Origin: Thuidium tamariscinum | Lineage: Eukaryota; Streptophyta; Bryopsida; Hypnales; Thuidiaceae | Assembly: GCA_947034885.2 (NCBI GenBank) | Contig: OX344755.2 | Span: 2,172,501 to 2,236,500, forward strand | DNA: 64,000 nucleotides | Direction of reading: 5' to 3' | Shown here: piece by piece, positions 48,554 through 58,672 of the stretch | How positions within the stretch are numbered: position 1 is the first letter of the stretch | How the letters are laid out: the number at the start of each line of letters is the position of its first letter | Program-made: the position numbers and the translations under genes | The notes under the pieces: model-generated | What the model was told of the DNA's origin: nothing | The model's database searches: none | Seen by the model: only the letters and a program-made list of their open reading frames with translations

Positions 48554-48765
48554 TTATTTCTTGTGCAAACACATCTCACTTTCTTTCATGTTTTGATCTC
48601 TATTTGTAGCTAAGCGCATGATATACGCAAACCATGCTAGTTGCTTTGTAGTCAATTTAAGTAGTTCATCTAAAGAGTATTTTCTTCCAAACTTTACAAA
48701 GACTATTGTCTTGCACAAAGCATCTAATCCAAACGGGTCATCCCTATTCCACCTCCATCTATTCC
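48554..48765 (-). other. Possible last exon of an unidentified minus-strand gene
   Basis: Following an acceptor-like CTATACTGTAG at about 48766, the minus strand has an open frame of about 70 codons ending in TAA at 48554. It includes RWRWNRDDPFGLDALCK, VFVKFGRKYSLDELLKL and WFAYIMRLATNRD, which look like real folded protein rather than AT-rich noise. I do not recognise the family and found no upstream exon. It could be a relic of a gene or transposon protein. Confidence 0.35.
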
Positions 48766-49809
48766 CTACAGTATAGGAAAAAAATAAGATTAATGTTATA
48801 TTTCTAACTTATAATAAATGTATTCTAATGAAAACCTAGATCTATAGATAACACAAATTCAATAATTAATATCTCACAATCATCTTCAAATGAAGATGTT
48901 GAATTTCAACTACTAGCTAGAAATTATTTTTATAGAAATCACTGAAGAAAAAGGATTTCAAATTGAACTTCTCATATTTGAAAAAGTAGTACTTGAAATG
49001 TTTATTTAGTATCTATTGTAATAATTCTTAAGAACTACTATATTGTCACTATAATCACTTTCAATGTGATTTTTGTTGTATACAAGAAGTACTCTTAATT
49101 CCTTTTAAAATAAACACCTAAGCTTCATGTTATCCGCTATAACTTTTGAAGCACTTTCTTGTTGTCCACTATAACTTTTGAAGCACAAGTTCAATGAATA
49201 TGAAATTTTTATTTAACATGTCTAACTTTATGGTAATTAGATCCCTTAATTTTCCAAATTTAAAGAAAATCATTTTATATTTAAAAATCATTTTTGTTGA
49301 GCTATCACAAGGTATAGTTTATGATTTTCAATACATTAAGTTAATGAGTGCCCAAACTTAAAAACCATTTCAATTACTTTACACATGTAGCAATGCTAGT
49401 TTTTGAATAAGCCCTGATTTTTTTTCAAAATATGCATGGATGGGTTTCCAAGGGTCTATAATCACAAATAGGGACCTATACCAGTATGTGTTTGAAAATT
49501 TATAACTAATTCAATAATGCTTCAAAAAAAGATGAAATGAGTTGTGTTAGATTCCTCATCTATTTTTCTTTGATTCCTCATCTATTTCTCTTTGACTGAA
49601 AAATAGACTAAAAATATTTTCACCTCAGGAGATACATGAAAAAGACGGACCAACCCTTAGATGAGCGGTTTCTGAGCCTCCTCCCTTAGTACAAACATTC
49701 CCCTGCTAACACTTCTGAAAACACCCAATACCACCGCTCTTAGACTCTTGTGTGAATGTACCGCATTAGTCTATTGAGTACACCAACAATTCAGTTTGTT
49801 GCAATATTA
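48766..49809. other. AT-rich DNA with a dispersed repeat at 49370-49690
   Basis: No gene seen. The part at about 49370-49690 (AGCAATGCTAGTTTTTGAAT to CGGTTTCTGAGCCTCCTCC) is a diverged copy of the repeat at 6216-6796, missing a recognisable left terminus. Confidence 0.5.
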
Positions 49810-50082
49810 AGGTAGGTACACCCAAAAGCACCACGTTCCTAAAAGTGCCATCTACAATGCATATACATTTCCAAAATCAATCATGTTTACAGGTTGTAGA
49901 TGGCGCTTTCAGAAACAGACTTTGACCGTTAATAACTTTTGCATACGGTATCCAAATCCTGCGTTCTTTGGTGCGTTGGAACATGCTTTCACTTGCCCAC
50001 AAGATTGCATAAAAATCTGAACTAGCTAATAACAGGAACTAGGCACAGTATGAAAAACTGGCACTTTTGGGTGTACCTACCT
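49810..50082. mobile_element. 273-bp MITE, TIR AGGTAGGTACACCCAAAAG, copy A
   Basis: The left end AGGTAGGTACACCCAAAAG is mirrored by CTTTTGGGTGTACCTACCT-like sequence at the right (one or two differences). TA lies on each side, suggesting a TA target site as in Tc1/mariner-type MITEs. Copy C at 61681-61960 shares nearly the whole interior. Confidence 0.8.
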
Positions 50083-50209
50083 TACAACAAATCCAAATTT
50101 TTTAGCATTCAATTGCTACACATTTTTTATTATTTGCATTTTGCAAGAATACATTATTTTATAGTACTGAATAGTTATACAAATTGTACTGCATTTGTAT
50201 TGGGTACTA

Positions 50210-50817
50210 AGGTGGGTACACCCAAAATCGCGCAGTGCCTTAAAGCGCACTCTAAAATCAGTCCTAACATGGACTGTGAATGTATTCTAAATGGAAAATG
50301 AGTGGGAATGGCGGTTTCAGGTGGCATTGTTGCACTTACACTGCAATTAAGGTCATAGAAAAGTACTTCATGAAGAAAGATCAAGTGATGGGTGGACTAC
50401 TAGAAAGAAGATTAAAAAAAATACTAGAACAGAAAATAAAAACTACTTATGAGTACTTAATTCCGGTTTCCAAGAAGAAGTTAGTTGTATTAAAATATTT
50501 TTAGAATTTCAATGATCAATTTCTTTTTAGACTTGAAGAATGTGATAATAGCCACTTTTATTTCTCTTCTGACACTTTGCAAGAATGTCCTTGGGTTCAT
50601 AACTCGTCTTTTACAGTGCAACCTATGAGCTGTTTTAGTCACCCTACTTTCAAAACTTCACACCCCTACTATGCTCTAGGATTTGCTGATTTTAGAAAGG
50701 CCATTGTTCATCTGTTCCTTTCCAGCATATGTCTTCTATTTTCTCTATACCCTACTCCATATTCAGCCTTCAAATAATCCACAGCCCAAAAAGTGGCGCT
50801 TTTAGGTGTACCCACCT
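50210..50817. mobile_element. 608-bp MITE-family member, TIR AGGTGGGTACACCC, copy B
   Basis: Ends AGGTGGGTACACCC and GTGTACCCACCT are inverted, again flanked by TA. Only the terminal parts resemble copies A and C; the interior is longer and different. Open frames inside show no known domain. It lies 128 bases from copy A. Confidence 0.72.
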
Positions 50818-50875
50818 TATAGGAATTGATCATCTTGTCTATGATGATTATTGATCATCTTATTTTGTTTTGTTA

Positions 50876-53800
50876 CTTAGGGTATATTTCCACCTACTGC
50901 TGAAAAAGATTTAGGTGCATTTATAGGGGGCATGGTTAGACAGAATGTCCCTATTGAGCCTCTTTTGGGGCAGGGATGGGATGCGGGCAGATCAAGGGCT
51001 GCTCCCCATCTCTTTAAGGACCCATCAATCTAATTCTAATTTCAGTATAAATTTGATTTTTTCAACAAAGTACATGAGAATGCTATAGAACCCAAGATTT
51101 TCAATAAGAGAATGGAAGCAATGATATGGTTTTGTGCAACATGTCTACTTGAGCCTCATAGCCAATCTTGTGTAAAAGTGGGAGAGGAGAGAAACTATTT
51201 ATACTAGTGGAGTAGTGGTGGGTGAAACAAACCATGTGGGATATGTGATTTAATGCTACATTTAACTACTTTTGGACTTTTAAAAGTCCAGAATTCATAA
51301 TGGTCATTGGGAGATGCATCAAAAGATCTATCCAAAACATTAGGTAATCTAAATTTTCATCGGGGGATTAGTTCAAAACATCAAGAGATCCATACCAACA
51401 TCAAAAGATCTTCTAATCTATACAAACATCGTGAGATCTCCCGATGTTTTGAATTTAGTGAATAGTCCAGAATTCAATGAATAGTCCAAAAGTAGTTAAA
51501 TGTGGCATTTTAGGAGAAAAAAGAGTTCCTCCATTCATGGTTGTGGAAATGCAGGAATTGTGATAAAAGTTAAATTTTAAGCCTCATTTAAACATAGTAG
51601 AATATATTTTTTCAAAAAAATCCAAACTAAAAAAAGTTGGGGAATCAAGTACACTTTTACTTCCAAAAATCCATTTGAGATTTCAATACTCCACCTAAAA
51701 GTTATGGACAAATTTCAGAGGAGGTGTTCAAAAATGTCCCCAAAAAATGTCCTTTCCACACACCTCTAGAATTTGTCAAGAACTCTTATATGAGGCTTCA
51801 AAACCTCAAGTACATTTTTAGAGATAAATGTTAGCTTGTTTCTCCCACTTTTTTTAGTTCTATTTTTTTTTTGAAGAAGCTATTATATGATGCCCAAATA
51901 AAGTCTAAAATTCAACTTCAAACACAATTCTTGTGTTTTTGCTTAACCATTAGGAACTTCATTCCTGTGAACAAAATTGAAAAGTGTTGAAAATTGTACA
52001 ATCTTAGAGGTGTAGAGTTTCTATTTGAGTGAGTGAATCCAATTGTGATACTTTTCTTAAGGTGATGGTCTTTACAAACTCCTATCAAATTTGTACAAAA
52101 TTGTTGTAGGAACACTAATTTTCTAGCATTGTGAAAATTCATAGTTTATTCATATGTTGTGTAAAAAGTGCGTTTTTGGAGATTTTAGAGTACTTGACTA
52201 ACCTCCACTAAAATCACACAAGAATTTGGTAGTTTCTTTATACAAACAATGTGCAATTGCATATTCAATCATATATTTGCATAGTTGCTTAATGACAATC
52301 TAAATAATAATGGTTTTATCCTCAATTCTCCATTGTAAATATTTCTTTTCTATATATATATATGAAGTATGTCTGTATGTAATGCATAAGTTTTGTCAGT
52401 GACAACAAACTTTCATTCAAGCAATGAAATAAAATTGTACTTTTCAAGTACTTGAAAGTTATGTGTTTTTTATTTTATTTGACAAATACTAATCATTAAA
52501 GATATTAGAAGCTTGATATGAATATTTTCTAATCATAAATTTGAACATCAAACAAAGAAAGAATGTCAAAAAAGTTGTACAATGTTACATATTATTAATA
52601 GCACATGTAGGTGTGCTCTAAATTGATAATACTCCACCACTAACATTGTACCATATTCAACACTTCTCAATTTTGTTTATAGAAAATGAAGCCATTCATA
52701 GTTACATCTCAAATTTTGCTTCCCCCTTGTTTCATTGTTGTTTCAACATTTGGTGCATGATTACACTTTTTCAAAGATGTTTTCACAACTAAAAATTAGT
52801 CTAATGTTATTTGAAACAACAATGGAATTTTTTACTATGTTTACCTAATGATTAAGTGTATAACAAAAGTAAAATTGTTTTAACATCATGTCATCAACAG
52901 ATAATTAAATTTGAAATTAATACATATTTCATACCTTCTCATAAGAAGTTCCATTTCCTGTAAGATACCCTCTATGTCTATGTGATAAGAGCTCCAACAT
53001 GCTTTGACATCCTACTAAACAAAAAGGGTTATTGTGTGCACAATACCCTCCTTATACAAACCTAGTAAATAAATAAATCAATACTTGCATCACAATACAA
53101 TATTCTAATCCAATCTAATTAGCTTGAAAGAGGAAATAGTCTCTTTTTGCATTCTCAAGTAATTGGAATTTTGGATATTAACAAGTTTCTTTCATCATCA
53201 TTAGTCTATCATCAAGTGCTTGCAATAAATAAGGGGTAAACAATTGGCAAAAGATATCCACCAACATTTCAAAAATTCGAATGTTGTGTTGATGTAGACT
53301 ATGAACATCAATTGAAAGGTATGAATTATAAAAGGGTATTATTCCGTCATTAAAACCCCGAAGCATTCTCTATCATAATTTTGAGAGCAATTTTATTGCA
53401 AAAAAATTAAAATTTGACAGCATTCTGGAATTAAAATTTAAACATTTAAACTTGAAAGTATAAATTAATTGAAATAGAACAATCCCTCACAAGCACAGAA
53501 CAAGGTGACCATTTTTTTTTATAAGTCTTGAGGAATCCTTGTAGAAGATGATTTCCAAGAATTCAACCATGAATAATTGTTGATCCAATATTCTACACTA
53601 CCATATTGAAAATGTGAAACAATTCCTTTGAGTAATTGTTCATTCAATATTCTACAACACCATATCAAAAATTGTAGCTACAATACCTTTGAATAATTGT
53701 GGATTCAGTATTCCTACATCACCATATTCAAATTATTGACACAATGCTTTTGATTCACAACATTGATTCAATATAACTTGTGACATTGTTAAGACAACCT

Positions 53801-54691
53801 TAAGTGTCTACTTTGTCTTTGTCATGTTGTTTCAATAATGGTGAAATATTAATTTAAAGTTCTTAAGAATTTGAGATGTAACTAGAAATGCAAGAATTGT
53901 GTTTGAAGTTGAATTTTAGACTTTATTTGGGCATCATATAATAGCTTCTTCCAAAAATAAAATAGAACTAAAAAAAGTGGGAGAAGCAAGCTAACATTTA
54001 TCTCTAAAAATGTACTTGAGGTTTTGAAGCCTCATATAAGAGTTCTTGACAAATTCTAGAGGTGTGTGTGGAAAGGACATTTTTTGGGGACATTTTTGAA
54101 CACCTCCTCTGAAATTTGTCCATAACTTTTAGGTGGAGTATTGAAATCTCAAACGGATTTTTGGAAGTAAAAGTGTACTTGATTCCCCAACTTTTTTTAG
54201 TTTGGATTTTTTTGAAGAAATATATTCTACTATGTTTAAATGAGGCTTAAAATTTAACTTTTATCACAATTCCTGCATTTCCACAACCATGAATGGAGGA
54301 ACTCTTTTTTCTCCTAAATCACATATCCCACATGGTTTGTTTCACCCACCACTACTCCACTAGTATAAATAGTTTCTCTCCTCTCCCACTTTTACACAAG
54401 ATTGGCTATGAGGCTCAAGTAGACATGTTGCACAAAACCATATCATTGCTTCCATTCTCTTATTGAAAATCTTGGGTTCTATAGCATTCTCATGTACTTT
54501 GTTGAAAAAATCAAATTTATACTGAAATTAGAATTAGATTGATGGGTCCTCAAAGAGATGGGGAGCAGCCCTTGATCTGCCCGCATCCCATCCCTGCCCC
54601 AAAAGAGGCTCAATAGGGACATTCTGTCTAACCACGCCCCCTATAAATGCACCTAAATCTTTTTCAGCAGTAGGTGGGAACATACCCTAAG
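50876..54691. repeat. 3.8-kb structure with ~0.8-1.06-kb inverted terminal arms
   Basis: The left arm 50876-51935 and right arm 53889-54691 are near-identical inverted copies; the left is longer because of a 256-bp insertion. The loop of about 1.95 kb is AT-rich with no credible gene. Outer ends read CTTAGGGTATATTTCC and, mirrored, GGAACATACCCTAAG. Each arm contains a TATA-like TATAAATA (54364-54371 in the right arm) followed by a pyrimidine-rich stretch, as in a promoter. No target-site duplication was found. It may be a long-TIR transposon, a fold-back element, or two solo LTRs in opposite orientation. Confidence 0.8.
51253..51508. mobile_element. 256-bp MITE inserted in the left arm of the long inverted repeat
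   Basis: The ends ATGCTACATTTAACTACTTT and its complement (with one change) flank an AT-rich interior. TTTA occurs on both sides (51249-51252 and 51509-51512), and the right arm of the big inverted repeat has the empty site with a single TTTA. This proves insertion after the arms formed. A 3-bp TTA/TAA duplication is also possible because of sequence ambiguity at the junction. Confidence 0.85.
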
Positions 54692-55767
54692 TCTCATTCA
54701 TTCTTCATTCATTCATTCATTCATTCATTCATTCATTCATTGTAGATTAGTCATATACTCATATGTGTACTTCAGCCTTGTGCTGCTTCTCATATTTGAG
54801 CATCTCTGTATGAATTTAATTGTCTTGGGCGTGAAAGGATGAAATAGTCTATGTGGTTTTTGTAACATTTGCTACAATATTCATGATTTTTTCGGGAGTA
54901 CTATATAATTATAAATTAAATAAATAATTTAAATGTTCAAAGTATATATCTTTAACCTTGAAACGTTTCAATCCTTTTTTGAATTTTTGCACATTTTCAC
55001 TTCTAACTTTGTACAGATATATCACTTACCAGAATTTAATGAATTTGGTCATTAAGGAAGGTTGTCTTTTCTAGATTAAAGTATTACATTTGATAAATGA
55101 GAAATTAATTGGATGAAATAGTGCCTTAAAGCCCTCTATTCATCGTCCAGAATATGGACATCGGAGTGCTTCAAGGTTAAGAAGAAGGTACCCTAAGAAG
55201 GAAAAGTGTAGAAAGAATTTTTAAATAGAAGAACTAGTAAAGTGCAAAATTTCATGAAAATAGGTACTTTGATGTTTTAATTTGTAAAAAATAGGGAATT
55301 TTTTTTTTAAAATAAATAAAAATTGGAAATTTGGGAGAACTTTGTGATAAAGAGATTTCACCTAAAGAATGATTTCAAAACCATCTTGAATGTTCAAAAG
55401 TGCACATGTAAGGGAGGCATATTAGCACACATATAAACGAAAGACAATAATGATTTTTTAAATTTCCTTCAACAAAAAGATGACTACCTAATATAGAAAT
55501 AGACAACAAAATTTCAACTTTAAATCATTAATTTTGGATACTCTTAAATACTGAAAACCTCTAAACTACAAAGGGAGACAAATTGGCTAAATTAAAATTT
55601 AATTATAAAAAGATTTTGAATTTTTTCAAAAATAAGGAATTTGATTGTTGTCATATTAGACATCTCCAATCAAAATTTCAAGTTAATCTTGTTCATACTT
55701 TAAGAGTTATAGTCAATGACAACTTTGCCATTGCAAGTTTGATGCAAAATAATACTAAGCTTTTATG
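54692..55767. other. Intergenic DNA with an ATTC run and a degenerate repeat copy
   Basis: A microsatellite of about ten ATTC units lies at 54700-54740. From about 55170 to 55700 the sequence is a diverged relative of the element at 14932-15667 (AAGAAGAAGGTACCCTA, TTTTAATTTGTAAAAAATAG, ATTTCACC, AAATTTCAACTTTA in the same order). Its terminal repeats are not recognisable. Confidence 0.5.
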
Positions 55768-56340
55768 CTCTCACCCTTGGTTCTGTGATTTGTAAATTAG
55801 GATGTTCTCCAAAATACTCAGCTAAGTGTCTTTGTGTTGCATGAAAATGATGCATAACACTCATTATGGAGAGAATCAATGCATCATTGTGATTGTGAAC
55901 ATGACATCTCATTTTGTAATGTATCAGATAACAAATACTAAGTAAGGTCTTCCATTTGTACCCAATGCTAATTGAGTTGGTACATGAGTTGAACCTTGGT
56001 TCTTCTCTTTAATGTTCTACACATTATTTTCTTATAATTTTTTTGCCCTCTAAATTTTTGTAAAATCTTTGAATAGAAAATTTGGAGTATCCATTATAAT
56101 ATTTGAGGTGAATCTTGTTCTAAAAAGAATACTTGGACTTGTAATGTGGATTGATTCTTATGAGAGGTTGTGTATGCATTTGGTTGTTTTAAGAGTGATG
56201 TTAAATTTAGTAGGATATGTGTAGGCCCTAGTTGTACTATTTAAGAATTGGAAGGCAAAATAATTTGATGTTTGATGTTCAATCTCCCAACTATCTCTGC
56301 AAATGCTTCTTCATATAAACTGATTGCAGTGGTAGTATAT
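55768..56340 (+). pseudogene. Duplicated SEC20 3' flank without the gene
   Basis: This segment aligns with 61368-62050 and then about 62690-62830 downstream of the intact SEC20 gene: CATGACATCTCATTTTGTAA, GAGTTGGTACATGAGTT, AATGTGGATTGATTCTT and GCCCTAGTTGTA blocks occur in the same order. It lacks the MITE present at 61681-61960. It is best read as the 3' end of the same SEC20 duplicate whose 5' remains lie at 47390-48480, separated by transposon insertions and loss. Confidence 0.75.
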
Positions 56341-56944
56341 GTGAATGGAATTCTTTCACTTTGACACCTTTTGGCGTGGTCGATCTTTTGTTGCAAATAG
56401 TCAAATTCTATGTGGTATTAATAGTATCAAATTCTTGTGGTGTATATATATACTATCCAATTGTAAATGCATATGTTGATAAGTTGTTTTGATAAGTTAT
56501 CAAATTTTATTAACATCATATTCATTATTTGGGGCTCAGATTAAGAACTTTTTCAAAATAACATTATCCATTTCTAACTTTCTAGGCCCAAAAAATTGAA
56601 GTAGAGTTGAAGTAAATTTAAATTGAAGGAAAATCAATTTTGTAGCTATTAGCTAAAATTTCCATTAAAATGAGAGTTTGTAAGGTGATTGCATGAGCTA
56701 ATGTTTGAATTGGAAGGCAAGCTTCTTCATCAAACTCTCTTGCACATGGTGGAGTAATCCAGATCCATCATGTACTTCCACATGGGCACAAATCTTTGGT
56801 GATTGTTTCTACTACCAATGTGGCCTTGGAGTTTTTGAAGGTGCTAGACAAGTCTTGGATAAGGCACCTAGAAAATAGCATGGGGGAAAAAGTATTAGCT
56901 AACAAAAAAGATAGCAAAACTTTCTATTTTTTTGTTAAATTATA

Positions 56945-57660
56945 GAGTAATTGTAAGAAAGACTAGCCACTATTTTGTCACATTTGGAATGTTGGACTTG
57001 TCATTGACTATAACTTTTGAAATATAAACTCAACTAACTTAAAATTTTTATAAGAGGTGATTTACTTGATAAAAATCAAGTTCCTTATTTATTTTAGACA
57101 TTTTCAAGAATCATTCAATATTTAAATTTAAATTTAGCTAATTTGTCACACTTTGCAATTTAGGGGTTGTTAGTAATAGGCAGTATCCAAAATTAATGAC
57201 CTAAAGATGAATTATTTGTAGTCCATTTCTACACTAGGTGTGCAAGTACCTACCAAAGGGAACTTAAAAAACATTATTTTATTTTTTCTACATTCAAGCT
57301 AATAGGTCTCCCTTGAGCATGCAATTTGAACATTGAAGATTGTTTTAAGATCATTATTTTGATGAAATCTCTTCATCATGAAAATTTCCAAATTGACAAT
57401 TTTTAGTTTTTTGGAAAATTCTTTTTTTCTATTCTTTACAAATTAAAATGTCAAAGTGTCTATTTTCTTCAAAATTGTCTTACTTTGTTTTGTGAATAAT
57501 TTTTTACTTGCATTTATTTTAGGTCTTAAATTTTGGTGACATTTTATTTATAATAGTATGATATCCATATTTTTCTTAATTTTAAATACTTTTTTTCAAC
57601 TAATATTGAGCCAAATGCTACAAAAGTCAAATGTTCTTTCTTATAATCACCTAGGAATAC
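56945..57660. repeat. Diverged reverse-orientation copy of the 14932-15667 element family
   Basis: Reverse complemented, 57170-57490 shows the same motif order as 15060-15440 (TTTTAATTTGTAAA, GAGATTTCATCA, CAAGTACC). The presumed ends, ATTGTAAGAAAG near 56950 and TATAATCACCTA near 57645, are degenerate versions of the ATTGCAAGAAAC terminus. Confidence 0.45.
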
Positions 57661-58559
57661 AATTTAGTGAGGGATTTTATTGATGTTTTTGCTAAAATGT
57701 AGTAACATTTCAAAATCTGCTTGGTAGGTGTACAAATCTTGTTCATTGGAGAATTTTCTTTTAATTCCATCCAATATAAGGTTTATAACATTGAATATGT
57801 TTAAAATTAGGTTTTTGATTTGGGATCAACTAGTGGAGCATTTTTTGATTGGATTGCAATCACAACTTGGATCTTGATTACCTTCGATGAATGCTTGTTG
57901 AACAGGTCCAACATCATCTAGTTGGAGTTATCTATTAGTGTGCAACAAGAATGTGACTTATGACTAGTGTTTGTTTTTTTAAAATTTTAAGGGAATTTGG
58001 ATTTGGGCTCCAGGTAACAAGTAAGTGGTTCAGGTTGGGCGACACTCAAATTTACTTTTGGTGTAATATTTGGCTCCAGGTTAGGAATAAGTGTAAGTTG
58101 TATGGCTTCAAAACAAAAATCCAAAAAACATTTTTGCCAAGTAGAGCTCTTAGATTGGTGCAAAATAGGGCAACTAAGTAGTTCTGACCACTTATGGAAT
58201 TCAACATAGCTCCTAACTAAATTTGGTGGGGAATTTTTTTTTCCATGCACAAAAATAAATTAAGAATAGAATTAAATAGTAAAATATTTAAGGATACCAA
58301 TTCTAACAGATCCTTAGACTTTACAACACACATCTAGCTTCTTGCTTTTAATATATTTATTGCTCTCGCTCTTTCGCTTGCTTTATAGTCTTCAGCTTCC
58401 GTAGATTTTTTAACTAATTAATTAATTAATGTATTTTTTTAATTTAATCATTTTTATTAAAAAATTCCCTTGAAACACTCCATTGAAATTTCCTCCAATG
58501 TGCAAGAAGTGTGTTTGCATTTGCGGATCGTCATCACCAACTGCATCCGTCCCGTGAGA
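57661..58559. other. Upstream region of SEC20
   Basis: AT-rich sequence without a recognisable gene. The last about 60 bases before the first ATG are GC-richer and belong to the SEC20 5' UTR, including a copy of the unit duplicated around the start codon. Confidence 0.4.
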
Positions 58560-58672
58560 ATGGAGGACGACGACGCCAAGCTCGATTTCGGTGAAGATGC
58601 GCATTCGCATCACCAACGGCCTTTCGAGAGAATGGAGGACGACGACACAGAGTTCGATTTCGGTGGAGAGGA
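58522..58672 (+). repeat. Tandem duplication spanning the SEC20 start codon
   Basis: Two adjacent units of about 72-76 bases share TCATCACCAAC/GCATCACCAAC, GAGAATGGAGGACGACGAC and TCGATTTCGGTG. Each contains an in-frame ATG (58560 and 58632), each followed by MEDDD and a DFG motif. The same double structure is visible in the decayed copy at 47420-47560, so the duplication predates the gene duplication. Confidence 0.85.

Noticed and set aside
50876-54691. LTR retrotransposon with two LTRs
   Set aside because: The arms are inverted, not direct, and no gag/pol or primer-binding site was seen; inverted solo LTRs remain a secondary possibility.
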